From positions 199,434,134 through 199,498,133 of the forward strand of contig CM068373.1 of NCBI GenBank assembly GCA_034769895.1: DNA of 64,000 nucleotides, in the 5' to 3' direction. This document shows positions 43,441 through 56,473 of this stretch, in pieces. The notes under the pieces were generated by a model. The model saw only the letters and a program-made list of their open reading frames with translations. It was not told where the DNA came from and searched no databases. A program made the translations under genes and the position numbers. Numbering within the stretch: position 1 is the stretch's first letter; every line of letters begins with the position of its first letter. Origin of the DNA: Magicicada septendecula (lineage: Eukaryota; Arthropoda; Insecta; Hemiptera; Cicadidae).

Positions 43441-45584
43441 TCAAGTATCCGAAATTGGAAATATCCTGTCTTAAAAGTTTAGTGTTATGTGTTACGTTGA
43501 AATTGATGTTTGTATTTTCTTTAAAACAACTTAAATTTGTAACATAAGCCTACAAAAATATTTGAAAATTAGAAAGTTTGTCTTAGTGAGAGTAATACCT
43601 TACAGTTAATTAATCTGTAGCGCATTAAAGCAAGTTAAGTGTTACCATCAGAATTTGATGCACCGTTAGGAATGGATTTGTAATTGACTTCGACAAAAAC
43701 GGCTTCTGGAAATTCAGTTTCATCTAATTGATATCATCAAAAAGGAAGACATTTAAGACGCTGCACAAAACTGATTGTACCATTATGGGACTATACCATG
43801 GTTGGTATTAATGCTTTGCTTTTGCATGATTCTTAGTGTAATGCCTATGTTTACTCCAAACCGTATGCCATCTTGTGTGATTTTATCTGTTGTGAGTTTT
43901 TGTGCAATACGTCCGTGTGTTGAAATATAGGCTACGTTTAACACGTTCAACAGACCTGCCAATATTTATTATATACCTATAGTATACAAATATGCCTATT
44001 AAATAAATAAATACAATTCCTTCCTTTATTTTGCATTAAATTTTATGTTTGTTGTTTTGCAGAAACGTGATCATGTAGAGAACCAAATATGCTAAACATA
44101 TCTTTTACTTCCTCTATATTGTTTTCTTTTATAAATTAACATATCCTCGATTATACTCTCACATTAGGGATAAGTGACTTTTTAAATCTTAATTGCCAAA
44201 AATGGTTTAGCCATTTAAACTTTGTGAGGGTGCACACCAGTGAATAAACCACCTAACCACAATACTGTGTCCCTTGCGTAGTCACGTAAAATCATTTACA
44301 ACAACCCAAATTAATTTTTATAGACAAGCGGCTGGTAAATCCAAAAGGAAAAGGATACCTCTTTTTGTAAGTAACTCATAATGTTGGTCAGGTTTTTTTT
44401 GCACCTTGTAATTACTATTAACAGACAATGATACCCATTTCAATAGACTTTACCTGATTTTAATTTTTTCAAAATGTTATAACCTTTGACGTTTATAATT
44501 TTCTTTTTATAAAATTTGTAATCTCGTTAACACTAGTAAATTAAAAGCGAATTATTTGATACCACATTTGCCAATATTTATCTTGGGACAATTGGAGAGA
44601 ACTGGAGAAGGAAATTAAGGAAGAGATTTGTCAACTCCTACACAAGTACCTTGTGACAAGCCTAATTCAAATTTAGCGCAGACGTGTAGAAAAAATTACT
44701 TAGGAACAACTTTAGTATCTTCTTCTTCGTTTAAAGGAGTAGCCATCAGGAGTGTCCATGACGGGACTCGACTTTCAAGTGGTTGTCCCATATTTCGCCC
44801 ACTCACACATTTATATGTTTATCCTTATCCTTTATTCTTTATAAATATTTAGTTGTTCCAGAGTAACAGATACTCTGCAAATACTCTGCTACAGATATTT
44901 GCAAGTTACTCATGACCTGGTACCTACTAGAAACAAGTAAGATTAATAATTTGTTAATATAAGGCCTGCCGGAAGTATATATAATACGTTTCTTAGTGTC
45001 GTATAATAATTTACTGAAAATGCAGACCCTATCATTAAAAGTTAACAAGTTTTAAAATTAATTTTAGAAAATATACTTTTATTTTACTATTGGTAACATA
45101 ACTTTATAAATGTACGTCAGCATTTCCAGTAGGTACGTATGTTTAATATTTTACTGCTTTAGTAGACTGTTGAGTGAAATAGATTTTAAACGTATACAAC
45201 TGACAGAACAGCACATTACAGCGAACAGAATTTTGTCGAAAAAGTAATTGAACAATCTCTGTAGGCTGTTGTATTTACCCACGCAGCCTGCCCCGTGTTG
45301 ACAGTACGAGACGAAGGTGAGACTGAGACACATGGTGCCGTTCTCAAAAGAAAATTTCCATTGGGTAATGTTGAATCTTTGAGAAAATAAACCTAGTCAC
45401 CGCGAAAATTTTACTGCTGCACAATGTTAATTTATTCAAGTTCGCGGTTTTCACGATACTTATAATGCCGTAAAAACCATATAAAATACAATACGACTCA
45501 GACAATACTTCAACATGTAGATCTATATTTTATATAAAGTCTAATAAAACAATCTAAATAAAAGAATTTTGTATACCAAACCTG
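43441..45584. other. AT-rich non-coding stretch
   Basis: No gene or repeat family was recognised. Confidence 0.5.
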
Positions 45585-45960
45585 ATGTTTTACGAAACAA
45601 CAATAGAGTTATGGCCTCGCCTATCCCGAAAGAGTATTCCAGGTTTACGACATTACGACAGGTTTACGACTGGTGCTGCTAAAGTTGTACCAAGTTTTTA
45701 TGAAGGGGCAATCATGAGCTGTGATGTACTTGAAAGTTTTGGTAACTTAATAGGCGCAATACTATATAGCAGGACTGTGACAGCTGATCGTTCCAGAATC
45801 CGTTAAGCGGGAAACAAACCCCATAAAATAAAATAAAAGCAAACAGAAAAGTAGAGACCACAGAAGAAGATAAAGGAAGACTTTCAAGAAGCTAATCTAG
45901 AAACAAGACATTATACTTTCTTGGCAATTGAAAACTTTACAATGCACCTGATTTACAGTT
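45585..45960 (+). pseudogene. Possible C-terminal remnant of a DNA-transposon-like protein
   Basis: An open stretch of 73 codons reads DRFTTGAAKVVPSFYEGAI, then DVLESFGNLIGAILYSR and TADRSRIR. After stops, basic sequence QKKIKEDFQEANLETRHYT follows. The pattern (F..G....VLE..G...G....R...DR.RI..A, then a lysine-rich tail) reminds me of the C-terminal end of some arthropod transposase-like proteins, but I cannot name the family. It is a single short block with no terminal repeats identified. Confidence 0.22.
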
Positions 45961-47869
45961 CCTAAAAACGGTGTTTACTTTAATTTTGCCTTTTTCTAAG
46001 AGCTACAAAGCATAAACAACTGAAAAAACTGAAACATTTTACTGTACTTTCCACCGAACGTCCTTTATTTTATATCATAAGGATTTTAATGTGTCTTAAT
46101 TATTAATTTAGATTTAAATTTTAAGTTTTAATAACATGATAATAGAATGCATAGACTATGCAGCATTTTTCCATTTGTGTCCTTAATAATCAAGATAAAT
46201 TATTTGTAAAATAATAGATTTGTATCTTTTATAATCTTTAATATAAGTTTACATAAAAGTTGCTAAATGAACGTTTGTATGATAAGATCGTATAAATTGT
46301 AATTTTTTCACATGCATGCTTCATGAATCGTAGTCTTTGGCGTCTATAGGAAACCCAAGCACTACATATTTAAATGTTATTTAAATTCATAAAATCAGTA
46401 ACTAAACACAGAAATTATTTTTGAGTAAACTTTAAGGCGTTTAAAGTTACTAGTCAGTAACGATGGCAAATTCAATACAAATGAAAGAAAATTCCACTCG
46501 TGATTGTCGATAATTCAATTCTTAGCTAGTGCAATTTGTCTCCTTGCTGTCACGTGTTGTACCTCGCGTTCTGTAACATGGGAATAGATATTTCTGTTCT
46601 ATAGTAATAACGAACACAAATGTCTTGTTTCATTCTTGCTACTATCCTAATTGATGCCATCAAGATTTATTTACATTACACTTTGGTGTTTCGTATTGTT
46701 TTTTTAGCCGTATTATAGTAATGCAGCATTTCCTACGTTGCGAGATAAAATCTTCTATGTCAATAGAATTATTGTATTATTAATTATTGTATGTTAATAA
46801 AATGAATGTAAATCAGTGTTGTGTAATGTTACAACAATGTTTACAGTATTCTAAAGTATGTACATATAATGTATAATGTTTAGTTTCTAAAATACTATTT
46901 ATAACAAACTTAAAAATAAATTAGTATTCATTATTTTTCTGACTGTAAATTTTGATCTCAAGTTAACAAGTTAGCTCTGTTAAAAGGAAAATGACATCAT
47001 TCTCCTAAGTGTATTACCATCTCCGAAAACGTAGGGTAAAACCTAATAGACTACAATCCTTGGAACCAATTCTTAAATCAAATTTAAGATATGTAGAATT
47101 AATTATTGTTCTATTATATGTGTAGTGTTTACTTTGTAAAATATACTTTTTGACTATTAAGAAATACATAAGGAAAAAACACTTCTGGAGGGTACTTCTG
47201 TAGATTGGTTTTGATCACATGTAATTATATACGTAAGAGAACTACATTGTTTTCCTTGTAGACATAAACCAAAAAGAAACTGCTATGAAAAACGAAAAAA
47301 GAATAGTTTTTGATGTCACAAAGCAGCCAATATTAGCTAAAAAAAAATTTCGATATAATTTAAAGTTTTCTGAACAGTATGTAAAGGCTCCAGACTGGTA
47401 GTCTGCGTTAGATGAATTAAAGTTTAGTAAATCTATGACAAGTTAAATTTCATGCTTGTATGTTACGTAAAAGTTTAGCTGAGTGTAATCCAACAAAACA
47501 CAGGTAAACTATAAAGAACACTGTTTGAGTAAAAACTAAAAATTCTTAATTTGTAAACATTAAAGTAATTAAAATCTAAAATTTAAAATTTAAAAACGGT
47601 TTACGAAATGAAAAATGGATTAAGTATTAGTTTTTCCAATGTTTTATAAAGTAAATTAATTTAAAATTTTTATTACATTTATCGTTATTATTTGCTTAAA
47701 TATAGAAACTTTTGTGACTATTAGAGAGGAGTATAGTAATAGATATTAAGAATTGTCAATAGCTTAAACAAAACAATGTCAAACAAGTGTTGAAATTTGA
47801 AAGCTATTCCTTTGGGTAGTCTATCTGAAGTATGCAGGAAGATGACAGATGGTTAGAGACCCTTATGGC
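45961..47869. other. AT-rich non-coding stretch
   Basis: Nothing recognised on either strand. Confidence 0.5.
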
Positions 47870-48600
47870 TTTGCTTGTCAATAGCAAAGAATTTGAAAGA
47901 GTTGTGAGTCATATGTAGTGGTCAGTATTTGTAAACAGAGACTTTCCAGAGCAGACAATGGAAATTACTAAAACGTTATATAGAGAAACCACGATGGTAT
48001 TTAGGGGTGATGAAGACGTACCCAAACAGATTCAAATAAATCAAGGATTCAGGCACAGACGTGATTGTCTCCTATCTTGTTTATTTTGTCCCTTGACTAC
48101 ATTATCAAACTCTGGAAATCCAGAATAACCGGGGGAATTGTGTTATTGCATTATGGAATTTTAATAACGGAAGGTGGTAGTTAATGGATTTTTATTGGCT
48201 GACGATCAGGTAATAATTGCGTTTAATAAAGCTGAATTATAAAGAGCAGTACACTTGTTCTATCTAATATAAAAATACATTTTACATAAAATTCTAAAGC
48301 TTAGAACGAAGATAATGATATCCGGCAGAAAGGACACCACTCGATCCGAGATTTGTTTGTATGTGGTTTTACTGGTGCAAGTACATCACTTTGAATAGAA
48401 GAGTTGTAATATAACCAAGTTTCTTAGCGATATTGGAAGTAATGTAGCTATGTAATCTGGACTGTATGGCACGATAAGGCTGGCTCTGAGTAGCAATTGT
48501 AGAAAGAAGACATAACTGAAATTTTATAAGATTATGGCGGTACTAGCGTTACAATATTTGTATGGGACGTAGGAGACTAGCAGAGTGGTGAAACCAGAAC
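47870..48600 (+). mobile_element. LINE reverse transcriptase fragment, central and C-terminal part
   Basis: Translation in two or three frames shows FPEQTMEITKTLYRETTM, then QINQGFRHRRDCLLS (LINE: Q..G.RQGCPLSP), then FLLADDQVIIAFNKAEL (LINE: LLFADDQVIIA, the catalytic aspartates) with the usual LQ.AV..L continuation. Downstream, SDIGSNVAM, RLALSSNCRKKT and YKIMAVLALQYLYG match the post-RT segment of the same LINE type (LR....TK..LYK....P.LLYGSE). It covers regions downstream of those at 17,011 and 18,095, so the three pieces may be one family. Stops and frame changes show it is dead. Confidence 0.75.
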
Positions 48601-49120
48601 TCGCTCGGCAAAATTAAGTATCGGCCACGATGTGTTTAAGTGCTGCACTAATTGAAATGAACGTAAGAAGTATTTCTGTTTCGGAGGAACTCCACAATTA
48701 CTCGTCATTCGCGCGAGTTTGTGTTTATCAATGGTGTGATAGGCGGTGGTGTGACGATCGTGTGGATGAAACGTTGGTGATCATATTATAATGAAACCAA
48801 AACAAAGCATAATCGTTGAAATGGATAATGTCCACTACCACAACAGATAACCTCTAATGGCTTGCCCAACAAATTCAGTATACTGTATGTATACATTGGT
48901 ATATAAAATATGTAAATACAGTTTTAGCTGACTGTGAATTTAATAACCCATCTCTACCAACTCGGCTGATAGTTTTAATTATTAGATTCATATCTCTATG
49001 TGATCAATTAAGTTATATATTATTAAACTGTAGTGTTTATGAGTAATATTATAAAACTAAATTTAACCCATACAGAGATGGAATTCAAATTCCATTTAAA
49101 ACATCGAATTAATTGTTCTA
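48601..49120. other. Non-coding stretch before the inverted repeat
   Basis: No gene was recognised. There is a small inverted repeat ATGGAATT-CA-AATTCCAT at 49,078-49,095. Confidence 0.5.
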
Positions 49121-51063
49121 TTATTTTATAAATTTCGAATTCTTATACTCGTTTTTAAATGGCAATGGCAATTAAATCTTTAAGATTTAATTATTCTCTT
49201 CTAAGACCATAATTTACTATGAGCGATGGGGACTCTATACGGAGAAAATTACTTAAATATGTATACAAATGTGTAATTTGTAATAATTTGTTATAGTAGT
49301 ATCTACAGTAATTTGATCGCAGCAAGCGCCTCGTTGTAGGGTTTACCAACTAATTTCAAAACAATTAACTAGTTTTTGACTATTACTTAAAAGTAGGCCT
49401 ATATCATAAATTCAAGTAATGTGCTCTTTTCATAAAAATATATTGTTCCCTATTCAAGTATTTTTATTCCATTTTACTTTTAGTTTTACCTACACGATTA
49501 CAGTATACACGGCGTATTTATAATTACATGTTAATTAAACTTATTCCTTTAACTCTGGTCGTCAAATAATTATTCTTATATCGCTGAGAGTTTTTCCGAT
49601 TGACACTAATTTTAAAACATTTGATAAGAAAAACACTTTAAATTATGAACATGTAACCACACGTAATACATTTAGGACTACATAATTTTAAAATACCGCC
49701 TTTCCGTCACTGAAAAATAAGTTTTAAATTATTTCATAATAATTAGTTTCATAAATAAACAAAGTATATCCACTATAAAAAGGTATCAATTTATTTATAC
49801 GTCAGCTGTTGATAACTTGACAAGTGCTAAAAAACTGTTAAATGGATTACGTTGTCTTTGAGAATATTTATTGAAAGCCAGAAATAGGCAGTGACAACCT
49901 TCTTAATCCCGTTAATTCACCTTTTAATTATAGTACCAATTCTTTAAAATACAATAACCCAATGTGCCCTATTCACAATGTTCTAAGTTTATTAAAAATT
50001 TTCTAAAATTACAAAATGACAGTGGATACCAAATAATCACGTGACATTGAGGCACACAGCACTTTTCCCCAAAATGCTATTACACGTCTCAAAAAACAGT
50101 AACGCACAGATTAGTAAATTCAGACAGAGCTGTATCTGGGTACGATTACCTCTAATCAAGATTATAATTCAACATAAATATTCAGTACCATTAAGAGACG
50201 TGGGTCGTCCGAGAATGAGATGGGTGCCGGAACAGGTTTATATAACCTAATCCTTGAAGAGGTGAAGAAGAAGAAGAAGAAGACCATTATTGAAAGTTTT
50301 TGTCAGAACTGTGACCAACTGGGTACGCTCTACTCTAGTTAAATATTTCTTCTAACTGCAAGCATGACTATTCAAAGTGTTTAAATACGTTGTAACTAGT
50401 TCTGTAAACAGTTAAGCTGCAGAGTATCTTCAACCGACTTTTTATATTAGTGATTTAGCATCGTATCTCACTTTTATGTATTAGTAATCAACTAATACTT
50501 ACTCAGCAACGATTGTATATATACATTTTTCTTTTGCGATATCCCTTTACGCCGTCATACTCTATTATGAACGCTTATTCTATCTATCCATGTTATATTC
50601 TGTCTTGGTTCTCTGCTACGTCTTATCAGTTTTTAGTTAATACATTCGTATTCACCTCAAAAATTACAATTTGCTAAACTTATTAATTGTTGAGTTGGCA
50701 TCAAAAGTGCGTCAAGGAATTTTACCAAATGAAAATCCTCATCTATTAAGTCATGTGCTGTTACATATCACAAACTCAGGATCAAACATATCCTACAGAA
50801 ATTTTCTCACCTGCCGAAATTTCTGTCTGCTGTAAGTAAATTTTATTTAAATTCTATTACAGCTACTTACACGGAAGAACGGTACCTCCTGTTACGTTAT
50901 CGTTATTTATCCTAGTGTTAATTTAGTCATGTTTCTTTTACTTTTAGTCTTATCGATATTAAAAGGGATGGCAAAAGTCAGAAAATTACAAAAACTGTCG
51001 GTCTTTTGCCATCACTGATTTTATTTCTCAAAAAAATAAAAGTTTTGGCTACGTTAAATTGTG
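49121..51063 (+). repeat. Left arm of a large inverted repeat
   Basis: About 1.94 kb that reappear as reverse complement at 52,551-54,527. Sampled stretches differ by about 2%, with small indels. The arm is non-coding except for a LINE 3'-end fragment at 50,190-50,284. The outer end lies in AT-rich sequence near TTATTTTATA; the inner end is at AAATTGTG. No target duplication flanks the whole unit. Confidence 0.93.
50190..50284 (+). mobile_element. LINE 3'-end fragment in the left arm, with short (AAG)n tail
   Basis: Reads DVGRPRMRWVPE and, in the next frame, GAGTGLYNLILEEVKKKKK, ending in a (GAA)n run of about 21 bp. It is a LINE-end signature shared with 10,361 and 30,764. The opposite arm carries the same fragment in the other orientation. 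Confidence 0.6.
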
Positions 51064-52459
51064 GGCTTCAGGCCACTATTTATAAAACGTAAAATGTAGA
51101 AACAACATGAACCTAATCAATCACTCTAGACTGAGTTGTTAACATGTAAACGATACTTACTGAAAATAAACAGCCACAATAGGTAAAAACTTTTTCGAAA
51201 TAATTAAATTAAAAGTAAGTTGGGGAGACAGATATATTAGACTTATTAGCTTTCCTTCGAATGTGACTCAATCGCTAGAGTAATAGGTTAGGTAATTTGT
51301 ATTTTTCATGTCATAAAATTACTGTAGTCTTTAGCGCTGAAGACTGGTAACTAGAAACATTCTGGAACAGACGTTTGTCAGGTAGTAAAAAGAAAAATGT
51401 TAGATTATGTAAAGTCACATTTTCTTTTATAAAATTTAGATTTTCTGCAACAAGCAAATATTTAGATAACAGTCTAAAAGTTTTGTTTGCCAACATATTG
51501 TTTCATCCAAGAATATAAAGGGAAGTATAAAGTATCTTATGCTTTGCAAACATTGGTTAACTTTTGCAAAAATCTGCCTAAAAGTGGAGCAATTATTGTA
51601 TTATTTTAAATGGTAAAAATTTCGAACAGGATCTTATTAAGATAATTGAAGCAAACACAAATGAAATTTTAGCTGAAAATGCTGTAGGTTTAATTTTCTA
51701 ATCAGTTATCTGTTGAAGCTAATGTGAGTTCAGATAATCAGCAGGCGAATGAACCTCATCTACAAATGTGTACCAAGCTAAGATTTATGAATATTTTCAA
51801 ACTTTATAGGTGATTTACAAATTTACTTTTGTGTGATTAGTATTCGTATAACTCTATACAAATTTAATGTTATTCTAAACTTAAATTTTCTTTTAAAAAG
51901 GTATTCCAATCTTTAAAAGTTCTTTCACGTTCTTCCAAATACAAAACTCAAAATCCTTTTAATAAAATTTTATTTATTTCCTTATCTACATTTTTGCTTG
52001 GTAATGATATATTTGTGTGACGGCTGAATCATATAAGCACGCTGGAGGATGACATATAAGCATGATATTTTTTGTATTGAAATTTTGGACAGCTTCTTAC
52101 AGAGCCTGGTTAAGTAGCTAACTCGAAAGATTACCTCTCTGACGTCTAGACGTCTAGAATTACTTCACTACTTTCATTATGACATTAATAATTATCAGTC
52201 AAGGTATTTGACCTTTTCAATCATTAACAGATTAAATAATACTTTATTGATATTTAGTATATTGCTTAAATTATTATGATTTAAGTATAATTATACATGC
52301 CATTATAATCGAATGCATAGGAAATTAATACGTGAAGAAATACATGTATAAAATGTGTAGATCTGATAACAGAGTGTAAGAAAATTTGAGTATGTACGGA
52401 TGTAGCCTTGAAACACTTTCCAACTTAATATGTACTCATGAAAACTCAGTATAGTGACG

Positions 52460-52460
<1 letters not shown>
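51064..52460. other. Spacer of the large inverted repeat
   Basis: AT-rich sequence without a recognisable gene. The duplicated hexamer run GACGTCTAGACGTCTAG near 52,141 is the only local repeat noted. Confidence 0.5.

Positions 52461-52532
<72 letters not shown>
52461..52532. repeat. (TG)n microsatellite
   Basis: About 72 bp of uninterrupted TG, just inside the right arm of the inverted repeat; it is not present next to the left arm. Confidence 0.97.
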
Positions 52533-52535
<3 letters not shown>

Positions 52536-52550
52536 AGGAGCCGTTTAATA

Positions 52551-54527
52551 CACAATTTAGCGTTGCCAAAACTTTTATTTTTTTGAGAAATAAAATCAGT
52601 GATGGCAAAAGACCGACAGTTTTTGTAATTTTCTGACTTTTCCCATCCCTTTTAATATCGATAAGACTAAAAGTAAAAGAAACATGACTAAATTAACACT
52701 AGGATAAATAACGATAACGTAACAGGAGGTACCGTTCTTCCGTGTAAGTAGCTGTAATAGAATTTAAATGAAATTTACTTACAGCAGACAGAAATTTCGG
52801 CAGGTGAGAAAATTTCTGTAGGATATGTTTGATCCTGAGTTTGTGATATGTAACAGCACATGACTTAATAGATGAGGATTTTCATTTGGTAAAATCCCTT
52901 GACGCACTTTTGATGCCAACTCAACAATTAATAAGTTTAGCAAATTGTAATTTTTGAGGTGAATACGAATGTATTAACTAAAAACTGATAAGACGTAGCA
53001 GAGATCCAAGACAGAATATAACATGGATAGATAGAATAAGCGTTCATAATAGAGTATGAGGGCGTAAAGAGATATCGCAAAAGAAAAATGTATATATACA
53101 GTCGTTGTTGAGTAAATATTAGTTGATTACTAATACATAAAAGTGAGATACGATGCTAAATCACTAATATAAAAAGTCGGTTGAAGATACTCTGCAGCTT
53201 AACTGTTTACAGAACTAGTTACAACGTATTTAAACACTTTGAATAGTCATGCTTGCAGTTAGAAGAAATATTTCACTAGAGTAGAGCGTACCCAGTTGGT
53301 CACAGTTCTGACAAAAACTTTCAATAATGGTCTTCTTCTTCTTCTTCTTCTTCTTCTTCTTCTTCTTCTTCTTCTTCTTCTTCACCTCTTCAAGGATTAG
53401 GTTATATAAACCTGTTCCGGCACCCATCTCATTCTCGGACGACCCACGTCTCTTAATGGTACTGAATATTTATGTTGAATTATAATCTTGATTAGAGGTA
53501 ATCGTACCCAGATACAGCTCTGTCTGAATTTACTAATCTGTGCGTTACTGTTTTTTGAGACGTGTAATAGCATTTTGGGGAAAAGTGCTGTGTGCCTCAA
53601 TGTCACGTGATTATTTGGTATCCACTGTCATTTTGTAATTTTAGAAAATTTTTAATAAACTTAGAACATTGTGAATAGGGCACATTGGGTTATTGTATTT
53701 TAAAGAATTGGTACTATAATTAAAAGGTGAATTAACGGGATTAAGAAGGTTGTCACTGCCTATTTCTGGCTTTCAATAAATATTCTCAAAGACAACGTAA
53801 TCCATTTAACAGTTTTTTAGCACTTGTCAAGTTATCAACAGCTGACGTATAAATAAATTGATACCTTTTTATAGTGGATATACTTTGTTTATTTATGAAA
53901 CTAATTATTATGAAATAATTTAAAACTTATTTTTCAGTGACGGAAAGGCGGTATTTTAAAATTATGTAGTCCTAAATGTATTACGTATGGTTACATGTTC
54001 ATAATTTAAAGTGTTTTTTCTTATCAAATGTTTTAAAATTAGTGTCAATCGCAAAAACTCTCAGCGGTATAAGAATAATTATTTGACGACCAGTGTTAAA
54101 GGAATAAGTTTAATTAACATGTAATTATAAATATGCCGTGTATACTGTAATCGTGTAGGTAAAACTAAAAGTAAAATGGAATAAAAATACTTGAATAGGG
54201 AACAATATATTTTTATGAAAAGAGCACATTACTTGAATTTATGATATAGGCCTACTTTTAAGTAATAGTCAAAAACTAGTTAATTGTTTTGAAATTAGTT
54301 GGTAAACCCTACAACGAGGCGTTTGCTGGGATCAAATTACTGTAGATACTACTATAACAAATTATTACAAATTACACATTTGTATACATATTTAAGTAAT
54401 TTTCTCCGTATAGAGTCCCCATCGCTCATAGTAAATTAAGGTCTTAGAAGAGAATAATTAAATCTTAAAGATTTAATTGCCATTGCCATTTAAAAACGAG
54501 TATAAGAATTCGAAATGTATAAAATAA
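52551..54527 (-). repeat. Right arm of a large inverted repeat
   Basis: Reverse complement of 49,121-51,063. It is about 35 bp longer, mostly because its GAA/TTC tract is expanded. Differences from the left arm are scattered substitutions, not clustered, as expected from mutation after duplication. Confidence 0.93.
53331..53460 (-). mobile_element. LINE 3'-end fragment in the right arm, with expanded (TTC)n
   Basis: Mirror copy of the LINE end at 50,190. Here the tail is a run of about 53 bp of TTC (53,331-53,383) against about 21 bp in the left arm, showing microsatellite growth from a LINE tail after the duplication. Confidence 0.65.
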
Positions 54528-56420
54528 ATGAGTTGGATCTTATAATAGTATTTGGATTATCACAAAATATTTAGACATTATTACTATATCCTCTAAATAC
54601 AAATTTAAGATTATCTATGAGGGTTGTAGAACCTAACTTAGTAGCTACAGTACTCTACAGAAAATTCTCCACAATTCAAATAATGACGGACAAATGTTTT
54701 ATGATTCAGAGTATTACTAGTCGCAGTGCTATCGGAATTAACTAGTAGAGTCTGTTTTATAGCGGTGAAACGCCTGTTCTACGCAAGATATGACACTGGT
54801 TAGTTGCCTGTCAATAACTTGTTTAGTGATGAAATTTACAATATAGAACAGGCGGGTTCTATTTACAATGTATACAATATACAACATAGTACAAACTATG
54901 GTGCGTAGGTCCCCATCCGGATTCAACGCCGTTCGCTTTTTTGTGGCTCACGAGTTAATAATTTTAGCAGTTATAAAGTGTCGAAAATAGTTTATCGTAA
55001 TAAAGATTTAAAAATACTCGTACAGCTTTTATTCTATAGAACATTTGTTTCAATACAGACACTTCAAATTAATGAATTATTGTTTACGTCCTTTGCCACC
55101 TTCCACGTAACTGTCAGCACTCAACCGTGAAATATTTGTAAGTGTTTGCTGGTTCCTGTGTCTATTAACAGACATTCAGAATCTCACTACATCTTAACAC
55201 ATCTCATTACCTTTAGATTGATTTCTACTTTGTATGTGCTCCGCTAATGCTCTCTTACGAAAGCGATTGGTAACACGTGCCGTAAAATACTGTGCATTAA
55301 AAGTATTCTTTTTATATTGTATAATGAATTTATGATGAAAAATAATTGTTGGATTGAATGGAAAATGGGTTAAAGTAATTTAAAAGCAAGTTATTGTTTT
55401 ACTGTGTCTAGTGTGACTTCGATATATTGCACACTACACATCATTGTCATCAGTATATAATAAGATTCTAACACGTCGATAGTTACCAAACAAGACTTCA
55501 GTGCATACTAAATAGATCCTTTCACTTTTTTTACAAAAGCAGAATAATTTTTACAACAAGAATTTATCGTTTTAAGATTATATACAATTTTGAATTACTT
55601 ATATAAACGCACGAAAACGTAAAGTTAATATGGATCTTTTATTCTTTCATATGGTTGCAGTACTCCACTTCGTAGACGCAGGAACTCGACTTTACTTACT
55701 TGAATTGTACAAAACACTGTAGACTGCCTGATGTGCTTTTACACCCTGTGGCAAGGTACGCCATAATAATTGTTTTTAAATTGCAGTAGCTGCCACTGCA
55801 AACTGTTGGTTGCTCTAGCGTTAACACCAGCCGTCTACTCATAACATTAGTAGATTCTAACAGATTACTTTCTGTACAATATATTAAGTTACAATGAATT
55901 AGGCAGCTCATTAGTTTCTTGTCAAGGATAGTTACGGAGTCTGTTACGGTAATTCAGACTGTACCTGTAGATTATATCTTTAACAGCACCTACTTGCAAA
56001 TCTTACTTTGAGGTATAACTATGTTTGGTAAGTATTACAAAGGACGTACGTATTACGCTATAGAGTAGTCTTCAGCGTCTTACTTGAAAATGATTGAGAA
56101 TATCAATGTATAAATTATATAACAAATATTAAACTGCATTTAATTAAGTTATATAAAGATAATATTCGAGAAAACTGAATTGCATCATACTCAGAAAATT
56201 AAAATTAGAATTTTGTAAAAATGGCAAGTTTTTCCATTGTTGATTGCTATATTTTTCTGTCCTGATACAGGATATGACTTTATAGCGCTGTGTACCTCTG
56301 CAGCCCTCCCTCAGTTCTTTGTCAAGGCATACCTACATAAGACGTTTTCCCTTTGTTCTTGCTCATCTCCTGTGTGTTTGTAAACAACAATTATAATTTA
56401 TGGTTTTTACGTCTTTTCTG
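54528..56420. other. AT-rich non-coding stretch
   Basis: No gene was seen. A TGTTACGG at 55,942 could be the start of the LTR whose end is at 56,473, but the body between is not clearly alignable. Confidence 0.4.
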
Positions 56421-56473
56421 TCTGTGTTTTGTTTCCAATGTACCATACGCCGATCACTGAGACCGCCGTAACA
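56421..56473 (+). repeat. LTR 3' end related to the solo LTR at 15,917
   Basis: The segment ends TGAGACCGCCGTAACA after a TTTCCAATGTACCATACG stretch, closely resembling the last 50 bp of the LTR at 15,917-16,403 and followed by ATAT as there. It is probably the end of an old, diverged or truncated LTR. Confidence 0.55.

Noticed and set aside
50041-50250. 69-codon open frame duplicated at 53,397-53,606
   Set aside because: The pair is a mirror effect of the inverted repeat, and its end is a LINE 3' fragment. It is not an independent conserved gene.
52303-52608. His/Thr-repeat open frame on the minus strand
   Set aside because: It is made by the (TG)n microsatellite.
55942-56473. Whole 532-bp block as a complete solo LTR
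   Set aside because: It has a good 3' end and a TGTTACGG start, but the middle does not align with the related LTRs and the flanks do not match, so only the end was annotated.
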